Below, one piece after another: positions 6,842-13,421 of a stretch of DNA of 33,256 nucleotides (its first letter is position 1; every line of letters starts with the position of its first letter). The notes under the pieces were generated by a model, which saw only the letters and a program-made list of their open reading frames with translations, was not told the origin of the DNA and ran no database searches. Both the position numbers and the translations under genes were made by a program. Source of the stretch: JBAWYM01 sp037143575 (GTDB lineage Bacteria; Patescibacteriota; Gracilibacteria; Peribacterales; Peribacteraceae); contig JBAWYM010000014.1 of assembly GCA_037143575.1 (NCBI GenBank), forward strand, positions 1-33,256, written 5' to 3'.

Positions 6842-7768
6842 TTATTTCTCGTAAATCTCCGTCACGCTCTCTCCGCGTTCCACATGCCACATCACTTCCG
6901 CGAGGAGGGGAGCCACGGGCAGGATCACGAGGCCCGGGAAGGCTTGAGGATCAACGGGAACGGTATCCGTGACGACGACTTCTTTGAACTTGGCCTCCCT
7001 GAGTCTTTCGATAGCCGGACCGGCGAAGACGGCATGGGTGGCTGCTGCGTACACTTCTTTCGCGCCGCGGCTATCCAGCGTCTTCTTGGCGGCGACAAGG
7101 CTTCCTGCAGTATCGATGAGGTCATCGAAGACGATGCACGTCTTCCCCTCGATCTCGCCTACCACCTCCACGATCTCCGAGACCTGATGATTGGGACGGC
7201 TCTTGTGCATGATGGCCAGCTCCGCGCCGATCATCGTGGCGAATTTCTTGGCGCGCTTGGCACCACCGGCATCCGGCGAGACGACCACATGGCCGGTGAG
7301 GTTCTTCTTCCCGAAGTACTCGGCGAAGATGGTGAAGGAATCCAGCGCATCGACCGGGATGGAGAAGAACCCCTGGATCTGGCTCGAGTGCAGTTCCAGC
7401 GTAATGACGTGATCCGCACCCGATTCCTCCAGGAGATGGGCGATGAGCTTGGCGGAGATGGGTTCGCGGGGAGCAGCGATGCGATCCTGACGGGCGTAGG
7501 GGAAATGCGGCATGACCACGTGGACGGTCTTGGCGAAGGAGAGCTTGGCAGCTTGGCACATCAGGAAGAGCTCAATCAGGTCTTCATTCACCGTCTTGGA
7601 TCCTGTCTGGAGGAGGAAGACATCTTTGCCGCGCACGGATTCGTCGAATTTGATGTACCGCTCTCCGGAGCTGAAAGTCTTTAACGTAATGCGCCCCAGC
7701 TCTACCGAGAGCTCCTTGGCGAGGGAGTGAGCGAGGGCCGGATGGGAGGATCCTGCGAAGAGATACAT
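6842..7768 (-). CDS. prs: Ribose-phosphate pyrophosphokinase (PRPP synthetase)
   Basis: A 308-residue class I PRPP synthetase, making phosphoribosyl pyrophosphate from ribose-5-phosphate and ATP for nucleotide synthesis or salvage. The family landmarks are in order: FSSGERYIKFDESVRGKDVF (residues 33-51, slightly longer span), the flexible loop HFPYARQDR (88-96), SPDAGGAKRAKKFA (164-177), and the PRPP-binding loop CIVFDDLIDTAGSL (211-224). Length is close to the usual 310-320. The loop has DTAG where DTGG is common, a mild change. It diverges from the PRC-barrel gene across only 21 bp, so the two promoters overlap. PRPP would feed ComF-like and other phosphoribosyltransferases; no other nucleotide synthesis genes except dut are nearby. 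Confidence 0.95.
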   Translation of the reverse strand: MYLFAGSSHPALAHSLAKELSVELGRITLKTFSSGERYIKFDESVRGKDVFLLQTGSKTVNEDLIELFLMCQAAKLSFAKTVHVVMPHFPYARQDRIAAPREPISAKLIAHLLEESGADHVITLELHSSQIQGFFSIPVDALDSFTIFAEYFGKKNLTGHVVVSPDAGGAKRAKKFATMIGAELAIMHKSRPNHQVSEIVEVVGEIEGKTCIVFDDLIDTAGSLVAAKKTLDSRGAKEVYAAATHAVFAGPAIERLREAKFKEVVVTDTVPVDPQAFPGLVILPVAPLLAEVMWHVERGESVTEIYEK

Positions 7769-7778
7769 TCTGAGTTAC

Positions 7779-7785
7779 TATGATA
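7779..7785. promoter_or_regulatory. Overlapping divergent -10 boxes for prs and the PRC-barrel gene
   Basis: On the plus strand TATGAT (7779-7784) lies 5 bp before the ATG at 7790. On the minus strand TATCAT (7785-7780), preceded by TGG as an extended -10, lies 11 bp before the prs ATG. Both hexamers use the same seven base pairs, so the polymerases would compete. Any -35 boxes would lie inside the opposite gene. Confidence 0.45.
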
Positions 7786-7789
7786 CCAG

Positions 7790-8335
7790 ATGCAGCTGCG
7801 TTTCTCCACCTGTCTTGGCATTCCGGTCATGGAAGAGCAGACCAATGAGCCTATTGGTGTACTTTCCGGCATTGTTCTCCATCCCGATACCGGCAAGGTG
7901 GAGGGCTTCTTCGTTCGTACCGGAGGACTGTTCTCTTCCTTTTCGCTCTTCCTCCCGTCGTCGGATATTGCACGCTTCGGGGTGCGGGTGAGTATCCGCA
8001 GTCGCGATTCCCTCGCACCTCCCGGGGAGTTTCTCCGGATCCAGCCGCTCCTCGCCGATCGTCGTACGGTTCTGGGGCAGCGGATCGAGACGAAGGCCGG
8101 GCGCACCGTCGGGCGCTGCGTGGATGTGCAGTTCGATTCGGTGGTCATGCAATTGACGTGGCTTTTTCCGCGCCGGTTCCTGCGCTGGGGGGATCCGATT
8201 CCGGCGACGGATATTCTCCGTGTGACACCGCAAGCCATTATCGTTCGTGGGCCGCGGGCGGAGGATATCGTGGAGGAGATCAGTACAGAGGAACAGCAGC
8301 AGTTACTTTCCGTTCTTCCGGAGGTGGAGGGGTAG
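7790..8335 (+). CDS. PRC-barrel domain protein
   Basis: A 181-residue protein with two PRC-barrel-like halves. The first (about 1-75) begins LRFSTCLGIPVMEEQTNEPIG and has the typical LSGIVLHPDTGKVEGFFVR. The second (about 85-150) has VLGQRIETKAGRTVGRCVDVQFD, again the strand-turn pattern of the fold. PRC barrels occur in the RNA-processing factor RimM and in photosynthetic reaction-centre H subunits; free-standing versions are thought to mediate protein-RNA or protein-protein contacts. It has no signal peptide or membrane helix. The start lies next to the shared prs promoter and would give a near-leaderless mRNA. A hairpin-repeat relic follows the stop. Confidence 0.7.
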   Translation: MQLRFSTCLGIPVMEEQTNEPIGVLSGIVLHPDTGKVEGFFVRTGGLFSSFSLFLPSSDIARFGVRVSIRSRDSLAPPGEFLRIQPLLADRRTVLGQRIETKAGRTVGRCVDVQFDSVVMQLTWLFPRRFLRWGDPIPATDILRVTPQAIIVRGPRAEDIVEEISTEEQQQLLSVLPEVEG

Positions 8336-8340
8336 GAGTT

Positions 8341-8364
8341 GTCATGGTGAGCCGTGTCGAACCA
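8341..8364 (+). repeat. Hairpin repeat relic
   Basis: GTCATGG followed by the core TGAGCCGTGTCGAA and CCAC. The left arm is complete, while the right arm stops after CCA where the terminator of the pilin gene begins, so the element looks truncated. Confidence 0.6.
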
Positions 8365-8365
8365 C

Positions 8366-8391
8366 AAAAAAGCCCACCTGTGAGGCGGGCT
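8366..8391 (-). terminator. Rho-independent terminator of the pilin gene
   Basis: On the minus strand AGCCCGCCT-CAC-AGGTGGGCT forms a 9-bp stem (one G-U pair or mismatch) followed directly by TTTTT. It lies 25-50 bp after the stop of the minus-strand pilin gene. Confidence 0.75.
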
Positions 8392-8415
8392 TCTGAAGGT
8401 AATGGAGAAAAGATT

Positions 8416-8766
8416 TTACGATCCCAAGGCGCCGATGGTGAAGGTGACGATGGCGCGCGCCAGCAGGATGATTACGAGACCGATGACGGTGTAGATGATC
8501 ATATTTTTGGCCTTATCCTTCTCTCCGGATTCTCCCATGGAGATGATGTAGCGGATACCCGCGACGACAATGACCACGACAGCGACGAGAGTCATGAAGG
8601 TGAGGACATACTTAATCACGCTGAGGATTGCTCCCTTGAGATCTGTAGTACCGCCTCCACCAACATCAGGTACCTCAGTATTCAATTGGGCGAAAGCTTG
8701 GAAGGGCGTGCTGCAGGCGATGGCAGCGAGAAGGGATGTTCCGAAGGTAGATATGCGTTGCATCAT
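8416..8766 (-). CDS. VirB2/TrbC-like pilin subunit
   Basis: A 116-residue protein with the layout of type IV secretion pilins. A cleavable signal peptide occupies residues 1-26 (cut after AFA). A short Gly-rich segment (VGGGGTTDLKGAI) follows. Two hydrophobic helices, about 50-72 (VLTFMTLVAVVVIVVAGIRYI) and 88-111, are joined by a small charged loop SMGESGEKDKAKN. Family members are processed to a two-helix hairpin that polymerises into a pilus or a conjugative channel. No VirB4, VirD4 or other secretion gene is nearby, so it is an orphan copy, a situation common in CPR genomes. It has its own terminator and a long AT-rich 5' region. Starting at the second ATG changes it by one residue. Confidence 0.7.
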   Translation of the reverse strand: MMQRISTFGTSLLAAIACSTPFQAFAQLNTEVPDVGGGGTTDLKGAILSVIKYVLTFMTLVAVVVIVVAGIRYIISMGESGEKDKAKNMIIYTVIGLVIILLARAIVTFTIGALGS

Positions 8767-8889
8767 CGTGGGTGGAGGGAAGAATTTAACCTATTGTTAT
8801 ACAACTCTCTATGTGAGCGCAAGTGCGAAGGTATTCTCGGATGCAATCTTTATTGAATGGCAAGGACTTTTGGTTCATGGGTGATCTGT

Positions 8890-9003
8890 AGAGTATTTGC
8901 GATTTGGAGATTTGCGAGTTGCGATTGCTTTGTCGGATGCACAAATCGCAAACCTGTGGTGAGCCGAGCCGAACCATGGCAAATCATATAATCGCAAATC
9001 TTC
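8890..9003 (-). repeat. Composite intergenic element, copy A
   Basis: About 114 bp. On the minus strand the order is GATTTGCGATT, the hairpin CCATGGTTCGGCTCGGCTCACCA read inverted, CAGGTTTGCGATT, a spacer, then TCGCAACTCGCAAATCTCC and AAATCGCAAAT. Copy C (27716-27831) has the same order with the same CTCCAAATCGCAAAT end, and copy B (9601-9746) is a more diverged version. Confidence 0.65.
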
Positions 9004-9567
9004 CTACGCCCTTTCCTTTCCAATTAATCCCGCAGCCAAGAGTAACAGTGCCGGAACCGAGAACCACAGATCCTGGTATTCCACCATGATGCCCATGAGC
9101 TGGCTCTCTTTGACGATCCCTGCAATCACCGGTGAAGCTCCGATGGTCAACGAAAGGATGGCGGAGTCTGCGACGTAGGTGAGGAGGGTGGAGAGCAGCA
9201 GCCCCGCCGTCGCAAAGCCGAAGATGCCCGTGAAGATGAGGTCGATGAGACTGCTGTGATCCCGCTCAAACTCAATCTCGAATCCTCCCCGCACCGCGAA
9301 GATGATGATGGCCGCGACGAAGAGGAGAAGCTTGGTTCCGGCGAGGAAGGAGATTTCGATCCGGCCCATCCCGAGGAGGGTGAGGAAGGTCTGTGACGTT
9401 CCCGATAGGCGCGAGAGGACATTGCCGATGCCCTGCACCGCAACCACCGCGACGTACGATGCCACGATGATCTTCACCGATTCGTGCTTTCCGATGATGA
9501 AGCTGTAGGTGACGATCATCGCGAAGAACACGATGACGAAGAGATCCCAGGTGAGTGTGAGGTTCAT
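9004..9567 (-). CDS. Multi-pass membrane protein of unknown function
   Basis: A 187-residue protein with about five hydrophobic helices (roughly residues 6-26, 31-50, 72-93, 108-130 and 164-183). It has no recognisable catalytic motif. The opening LTWDLFVIVFFAMIVTYSFI and the two following helices resemble the CvpA/colicin-V-production group in layout, but the match is weak and I do not assign it. It is the only gene between the pilin and truB and is flanked on both sides by composite repeat elements, so its position gives no functional hint. Confidence 0.55.
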   Translation of the reverse strand: MNLTLTWDLFVIVFFAMIVTYSFIIGKHESVKIIVASYVAVVAVQGIGNVLSRLSGTSQTFLTLLGMGRIEISFLAGTKLLLFVAAIIIFAVRGGFEIEFERDHSSLIDLIFTGIFGFATAGLLLSTLLTYVADSAILSLTIGASPVIAGIVKESQLMGIMVEYQDLWFSVPALLLLAAGLIGKERA

Positions 9568-9600
9568 GGCTCAATATCCTACAGTGTCGTGATTTCGTTG

Positions 9601-9746
9601 GCCAATTCAAAAGACAATGCATTGGCGATTTTTGATGGTTCGTCACTGCTCACCACAGGTTTGCGAATGGCGATTGAGTTGCAATTCAAGCTGCGGAAAA
9701 GGAATTCTCATCGAAATCGCAATTCGCCAATCTTTCAATCGCAAAT
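9601..9746 (+). repeat. Composite intergenic element, copy B
   Basis: Contains ATTGGCGATT, then the inverted hairpin core GATGGTTCGTCACTGCTCACCA, CAGGTTTGCGAATGGCGATT, a spacer, and AATCGCAATTCGCC followed by CAATCGCAAAT. It has the same module order as copies A and C and runs up to the truB promoter. Confidence 0.6.
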
Positions 9747-9756
9747 ATCCCCTTCA

Positions 9757-9765
9757 TGCTATTGT
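9757..9765 (+). promoter_or_regulatory. Extended -10 element of truB
   Basis: TGC followed by TATTGT (9760-9765) forms an extended -10. The ATG at 9773 lies 7 bp further on, so the transcript would be leaderless or nearly so. The element directly follows the composite repeat. Confidence 0.4.
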
Positions 9766-9772
9766 TCCCCCG

Positions 9773-10633
9773 ATGCGTCACGGCTTCCTCCTCATCGCCA
9801 AGCCCCGCGGTCCCACCAGCCACGATATCGTCGGTATGGTGCGCCGGCGACTCAGTGAATCCAAAATCGGCCACCTGGGGACACTCGATCCTGAGGCCGA
9901 AGGTCTTCTCGTCCTCGCCGTCGGTGCCAAGGCGCTTAAGGTCGTGGAGCTCTACAATCATTTGACTAAGGAATACGTCGCGACCCTCCGTCTCGGTTTT
10001 ACGTCACTGACCTACGATCGCGAAGGTCCTATTACTGAATCGAAACCCATTCCCGGTTGGGTCATACCCGATGACGTCGTCCTGCGCAGGGCCATCGAGG
10101 AGCATTTCCTTGGTAAGATCAAGCAAGTCCCCCCAGCCCACTCGGCAATCAAGATCGGCGGGGAGCGTGCGTACGACAAAGTTCGCCAAGGCAAAAATGT
10201 GGACATGCCCTCGCGTGAAGTGGAGATCACGTCGTGCAAGATCGAGAGTTATGAATATCCCTCTCTGATTCTGAGAGTCGCCTGCGGTTCCGGTACGTAC
10301 ATTCGTTCCCTCGCGCATGATCTCGGCGGCGTTCTTCGGTGCGGTGCGTATCTGGATTCTTTGACTCGAACCAAAGTAGGGGAGTGGAAGCTCGAGGACG
10401 GCATCGCTCCGGAGGAAGCGTCGTGGACAGATATTGTCCCGCTCAAGGAAATTCTTCTTCCCCGTCATCGGATCGATCTGGATGACGTGAATGCCGAACA
10501 CATCCGCAATGGTCGTCCGATTGCTCTCGAGGTCCAGGAGGACACGATCGGCTGGAACCAGGGTCTTCCGATCGCCATTCTCATTCCGTGCAAAGACGGC
10601 ACGCGGATGAGTAGGGCGAGAAAGGTGTTGTAG
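9773..10633 (+). CDS. truB: tRNA pseudouridine(55) synthase TruB
   Basis: A 286-residue enzyme that converts U55 in the T loop of tRNAs to pseudouridine. The catalytic aspartate is D39 in HLGTLDPEAEGLL. Other family segments are KEYVATLRLGFTSLTYDREG, QVPPAHSAIKIGGERAYDKVRQG, and the SGTYIRSLAHDLGG core. A short C-terminal extension carries a partial PUA-like part. The frame is open to 9617, but that upstream stretch is composite repeat, and the ATG at 9773 gives the normal N-terminus (MRHGFLLIAKPRG) right after an extended -10. tRNA-Lys lies 136 bp downstream on the same strand. rbfA and rpsO, frequent partners, are absent. Confidence 0.93.
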   Translation: MRHGFLLIAKPRGPTSHDIVGMVRRRLSESKIGHLGTLDPEAEGLLVLAVGAKALKVVELYNHLTKEYVATLRLGFTSLTYDREGPITESKPIPGWVIPDDVVLRRAIEEHFLGKIKQVPPAHSAIKIGGERAYDKVRQGKNVDMPSREVEITSCKIESYEYPSLILRVACGSGTYIRSLAHDLGGVLRCGAYLDSLTRTKVGEWKLEDGIAPEEASWTDIVPLKEILLPRHRIDLDDVNAEHIRNGRPIALEVQEDTIGWNQGLPIAILIPCKDGTRMSRARKVL

Positions 10634-10697
10634 AAAGGCGCGGTTCTTGGTAGCGTTTGCGGGCTCCGATCTTTTCATTCACTTATAATCAAGAGTT

Positions 10698-10746
10698 GTC
10701 ATGGTGAGCGTGTCATTCCGAGCCGCGTCGAGGAACGAACCATGAC
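10698..10746 (+). repeat. Nested hairpin repeat
   Basis: The outer copy is GTCATGG-TGAGC ... CGAA-CCATGAC. In place of the usual loop it carries a second copy, GTCATTCC-GAGCCGCGTCGA-GGAA. One repeat has apparently entered the loop of another. It lies in the gap between truB and tRNA-Lys. Confidence 0.75.
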
Positions 10747-10769
10747 AGTAGGGTGTTTATCATTTTCAT

Positions 10770-10844
10770 GGGTCAGTAGCTCAGCGGTAGAGCAGTTGCC
10801 TCTTAAGCAATTGGCCGCGGGTTCAAATCCCGCCTGACCCACCA
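10770..10844 (+). tRNA. tRNA-Lys(CUU)
   Basis: A 75-nt cloverleaf with acceptor stem GGGTCAG/CTGACCC, D arm GCTC-AGCGGTA-GAGC, and anticodon stem GTTGC/GCAAT around CTCTTAA, giving anticodon CTT. The T arm is GCGGG-TTCAAAT-CCCGC. Discriminator A and CCA are encoded. It reads AAG only, so a separate UUU isoacceptor must exist elsewhere. Confidence 0.94.
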
Positions 10845-10862
10845 ATGGCTTTTATAAGCCAT
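10845..10862 (+). terminator. Short perfect hairpin after tRNA-Lys
   Basis: ATGGCTT-TTAT-AAGCCAT forms a 7-bp stem directly after the CCA end. There is no T tract, so it may act in 3' processing or as a weak terminator. Confidence 0.4.
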
Positions 10863-10873
10863 AATATGAAATG

Positions 10874-10902
10874 TTGACTATAATTTAGATATTGAGTATA
10901 AT
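10874..10902 (+). promoter_or_regulatory. Near-consensus promoter giving a leaderless mRNA
   Basis: TTGACT (10874-10879), 17 bp, then perfect TATAAT (10897-10902). The start codon at 10909 lies exactly 6 bp later, where transcription should begin. This is the clearest leaderless signal in the window. Confidence 0.75.
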
Positions 10903-10908
10903 ACAGGT

Positions 10909-11124
10909 ATGCAACATCGACCGCTCATTGAGCAAGCTCAACAACATCTTCTATCCATTGGAGATAGAGTTCCTGGCGATCAAAAGGCAATAGTTGGAAA
11001 ACTTGATTCTCAACTAATGGAGATTGGAGAAAATGCGGATAGAGGTATGTATGGTACTGAAGAAGAGTTAAAGTTAAGATTGAAAAGTGTGCATGATGAA
11101 GCAGAAGCGCTGCTTAATAAGTGA
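10909..11124 (+). CDS. Small helical protein of unknown function
   Basis: A 71-residue, Glu/Gln/Leu-rich protein that I do not recognise. It should be mostly alpha-helical, with one or two short amphipathic helices (LIEQAQQHLLSIGDRV, then EEELKLRLKSVHDEAEALL). It has no cysteine, signal peptide or membrane segment. The codon use is visibly AT-richer than neighbouring housekeeping genes. The very strong consensus promoter and absence of a leader suggest high expression. It follows tRNA-Lys and faces a possible 47-residue gene on the other strand. A role as a small regulator or antitoxin-like partner is possible but nothing in the sequence proves it. Confidence 0.55.
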   Translation: MQHRPLIEQAQQHLLSIGDRVPGDQKAIVGKLDSQLMEIGENADRGMYGTEEELKLRLKSVHDEAEALLNK

Positions 11125-11143
11125 TGAGAACATTGTTCCAATC

Positions 11144-11287
11144 TCATCTAGTAACAACGCACAGAGCCTTCTCTGAGGCTTTCTGTAGAGCCATATCCTG
11201 CGTCTGGACCCGTTCCTGCGCTTCCCGTGCCAGCTCTTCAATGTAAGGAAGGAGGGTGTTCCAACTCAATCTAATTTGTTCCACCAT
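11144..11287 (-). CDS. Possible 47-residue helical protein
   Basis: A short open frame from ATG at 11287 to TGA at 11144. The product begins MVEQIRLSWN and continues with a charged amphipathic helix (YIEELAREAQERVQTQDM), the composition of a real coiled-coil rather than of random frame. Codons such as GAG, CTG and CAG match the GC-rich genes around. TGC-TATATG at the start could be an extended -10 overlapping the ATG. It might be a gene remnant; the frame upstream stays open only about 20 codons. Convergent with the 10909 gene. Function unknown. Confidence 0.35.
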   Translation of the reverse strand: MVEQIRLSWNTLLPYIEELAREAQERVQTQDMALQKASEKALCVVTR

Positions 11288-11342
11288 ATAGCACCTGCGG
11301 TGCACGTGGCACAGCCAACGACAAAAATGGAATATTTTCAGA

Positions 11343-11378
11343 AACGCTATACGTGCCGCGTGAACGCGCAGCGTTTTT
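11343..11378 (+). terminator. Hairpin with T tract
   Basis: AACGCT pairs with AGCGTT, enclosing a second hairpin CGCG-TGAA-CGCG, and is followed by TTTTT. It could end transcription from the 10909 gene some 220 bp upstream. Confidence 0.4.
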
Positions 11379-11384
11379 ACACGG

Positions 11385-11436
11385 CATTCGACTCGCCTCG
11401 CTTGCTCATGGTCTACGCGCTCCGCGCTTCGGCCAT
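11385..11436 (+). repeat. 52-bp dispersed repeat, copy 1
   Basis: Begins CATTCGACTCGCCTCGCTTG and ends CGCGCTTCGGCCAT. It matches 47 of 52 bases of the segment that starts inside the CCA end of tRNA-Val (26757-26808). The inner part CATTCGAC...GCTCATGG is a hairpin of the same general kind as the other repeats. Confidence 0.75.
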
Positions 11437-11481
11437 CTTTTCACTTCGCTCGATATTCGTTCATGGTAAACCATGGCCTAT

Positions 11482-12102
11482 TCAATGGTTACCCGGGAAT
11501 TCGCAGTAATACCCCAACGGCGTTTCGGTGATCGTCCCTCCCCATTGTTCGACCGTGTGACGTGAGTACCGGCGGACGACGCTGAAATCCTTGAGGTGGA
11601 TCGTGTCGCCTTCAATGTGATCCAAGTTCAGTCCCAGCGAAGTGAAATATGCCTCTGCCAGTTCATCGGTGAAGGCTTCTCCATAGACAGAAATCGTTAC
11701 GGTTTCCCCCAGTTTCCGCATGTGAATGACTGCGCTTTCTTCATCGGGAATGTAGCCGAGCGTGTTATTGAGACAGAGGACGTGATCGAATGTCGGAAGG
11801 CTCGGGGGAGCGGTGATGTCACCATGGATGATCGTCGCATCCAGATTTGCTTTCGCGAGGTTCGACCTACTGAGATTCACCAGTGATTCTTCGATTTCCA
11901 ATCCCGTGATGATCAGATCATTTCTGCGTTGGAGCAGTGCAATGATCCGCGTGGCATCCATCGAGCCGACTTGCAGAACGGTTGCGTTAGGATTGAGTTT
12001 CTTCGTCAGGAGATCCAATTCCGTTTCCCAATTCTTTCGGCAGATCGGCGGAAGGTTCTGGAGCTCATCGCAGTGGATGTAGACTTGGTCGGGGGTGGGC
12101 AT
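11482..12102 (-). CDS. Class I SAM-dependent methyltransferase, divergent
   Basis: A 206-residue protein with a Rossmann methyltransferase layout. Motif I is degenerate: ATVLQVGSMDATRI, with GSM in place of G-x-G-x-G, so SAM binding should be tested. The acidic residue closing strand 2 is in ITGLEIEESL. A post-II segment is IIHGDIT, and a motif IV-like FDHVLCLNNTLGYI follows. No target-recognition domain is visible, so the substrate is unknown; small-molecule and protein methylation are both possible. The N-terminus has HCDELQNLPPICRKNW. On the minus strand a TATGAT lies 8 bp before the ATG, again giving almost no leader. The gene is isolated between repeat-rich gaps. Confidence 0.6.
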   Translation of the reverse strand: MPTPDQVYIHCDELQNLPPICRKNWETELDLLTKKLNPNATVLQVGSMDATRIIALLQRRNDLIITGLEIEESLVNLSRSNLAKANLDATIIHGDITAPPSLPTFDHVLCLNNTLGYIPDEESAVIHMRKLGETVTISVYGEAFTDELAEAYFTSLGLNLDHIEGDTIHLKDFSVVRRYSRHTVEQWGGTITETPLGYYCEFPGNH

Positions 12103-12169
12103 ATGGGAAGATCATATCTCAAGAAGTAGGTCTTCGTTTAGGCCCGAACAGAAATATCCACCAACACTT

Positions 12170-12197
12170 GTCATGGTGAGCCGCGTCGAACCATGAC
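12170..12197 (+). repeat. Minimal hairpin repeat
   Basis: GTCATGG-TGAGCCGCGTCGAA-CCATGAC. This is the shortest complete copy in the window, with a perfect 7-bp stem and the constant 14-base core, and serves as the reference form of the family. Confidence 0.8.
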
Positions 12198-12213
12198 TTG
12201 CAGTCTGAGCCGC

Positions 12214-12273
12214 GCATGTCGCCCTTCGACGGAGCCTGTTCTGAGCGAAGACGAAGGGCTCAGGGTGACATGC
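12214..12273 (-). repeat. Expanded hairpin repeat
   Basis: On the minus strand the left arm is GCATGTCACCCT-GAGC and the right arm GTCGA-AGGGCGACATGC. Between them lie about 27 extra bases including CTTCGTCTTCGCTCAG, an inverted partial copy. It has the same A/C mismatch position inside GTC/GAC as the copy at 19716. Confidence 0.7.
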
Positions 12274-12303
12274 TTTGGATGGGCATGTAATTGCGATTAG
12301 GTC

Positions 12304-13251
12304 TCACAGCACCGCATTAAACAGATACCCCGTGAAGATGATCCCCACTGTGAGGATGCCCACATACAGCGCGAGGAGCTTTGTCTTCATCACCTTCTTG
12401 AGGATGATCATCTCCGGGACTGAGAGCGCGGTGATGGACATCATGAAGGCGAGTGCCGTGCCCATGGGCAGTCCTTTCTCCACGAGTGACTGGACGATCG
12501 GGATCGTTCCCGCGGCGTTGGAGTAGAGCGGCACGCCGATGAGAACTGCTATGGGGACGGCGAGGGGATTACTTTTGCCTGCGTATTGTGCGAGGAAGTC
12601 TGCCGGGGCGTAACCGTGGATGAAGGCTCCCGCACCTACTCCCAGGAGAACGTAGGGGAAGATGTTCTTCAGGAGATTCTTGGTATACCGGTACGCACGC
12701 TGGAGGCGGTCTCGGGTCGTCGGGAGATCTGCGCCCGGTTTGGGTGGCGCGGTCTCTGCGAGGATGAGGAGATGATCGAGATGGAGTGTGCCCAGGATGA
12801 AGCCAGTGATCACTGCGAGGAGCACGCCCGAGCCGATGTAGAGGAGCATCGCCTTCCATCCGAAGAGACCGAAGAGGAGGACAGCAGCCACTTCATTCAC
12901 CATCGGTGCGGAGACGAGGTACGAGAAGGTCACGCCCAGCGGCACGCCGCTTTCCACGAGGCCTAAGAAGAGGGGAATGGCCGAACAGGAGCAGAAGGGT
13001 GTGACGATGCCGATGCCGGCTGCGAGGAAGTGCCCGATGATAGGGAAGCGCTGAGAGAGGAGCGCCTTGATTTTCTGCGGCGGGAGATACGAGCGGAGGT
13101 ATGTGACGATGAAGATGATCACCGCCATGAGGAGGAAGATCTTGATGGTATCTTCGATGAAGAAGCTAATGACCTCTGTCCACCGGCCTTCGGGGATGCG
13201 AAGGATAGTGAGGGTGAACCAGTCGGAGAAGGTTGCGAGTGCGGCGAACAT
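12304..13251 (-). CDS. YraQ-type (UPF0718) permease
   Basis: A 315-residue integral membrane protein of the YraQ/DUF318 permease group. The diagnostic TPFCSCSAIPLFLGL with its CSC triplet sits near residue 85, followed by GVPLGVTFSYLVSAPMVNEVA. A second, symmetric half has GVPLYSNAAGTIPIVQSLVEKG. About eight hydrophobic helices form two repeats joined by a charged loop near 165-185. Members of this family include ArsP-like exporters of organoarsenicals and proteins linked to metal or thiol transport; the substrate here cannot be told. The gene is transcribed alone. Its upstream flank is the large palindromic repeat cluster at 13361-13498. Confidence 0.85.
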   Translation of the reverse strand: MFAALATFSDWFTLTILRIPEGRWTEVISFFIEDTIKIFLLMAVIIFIVTYLRSYLPPQKIKALLSQRFPIIGHFLAAGIGIVTPFCSCSAIPLFLGLVESGVPLGVTFSYLVSAPMVNEVAAVLLFGLFGWKAMLLYIGSGVLLAVITGFILGTLHLDHLLILAETAPPKPGADLPTTRDRLQRAYRYTKNLLKNIFPYVLLGVGAGAFIHGYAPADFLAQYAGKSNPLAVPIAVLIGVPLYSNAAGTIPIVQSLVEKGLPMGTALAFMMSITALSVPEMIILKKVMKTKLLALYVGILTVGIIFTGYLFNAVL

Positions 13252-13373
13252 GAATGGCTATTGGGAAAGCAGTATGGTTCAAGCAGTATGCAGCATGGAG
13301 GTTGTAGAGGAAAGGAGAGAGGTCTTCAGAGGCTTGATAGGTCAAAATATTGGCTTTGGGAATCTCTGAAAAA

Positions 13374-13421
13374 TTGCCAATTTGTCACAGTGAGCCGTGT
13401 CGAACTGCGACAAATTGGCAA
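13374..13421 (+). repeat. Hairpin repeat with a 17-bp stem
   Basis: TTGCCAATTT-GTC-A-CAG, core TGAGCCGTGTCGAA, CTG-C-GAC-AAATTGGCAA. The stem has one mismatch, just inside the GTC/GAC frame. It is nearly identical in its inner 40 bp to the copy at 951 but extends five pairs further. Confidence 0.85.

Noticed and set aside
8890..9003. CRISPR-like array of TTGCGATT words
   Set aside because: The words are short, irregularly spaced, occur in both orientations and have no unique spacers of constant length; no cas genes are present.
11276..11509. A 77-residue plus-strand frame
   Set aside because: It is the translation of the 52-bp dispersed repeat and its hairpins, with no protein-like pattern.
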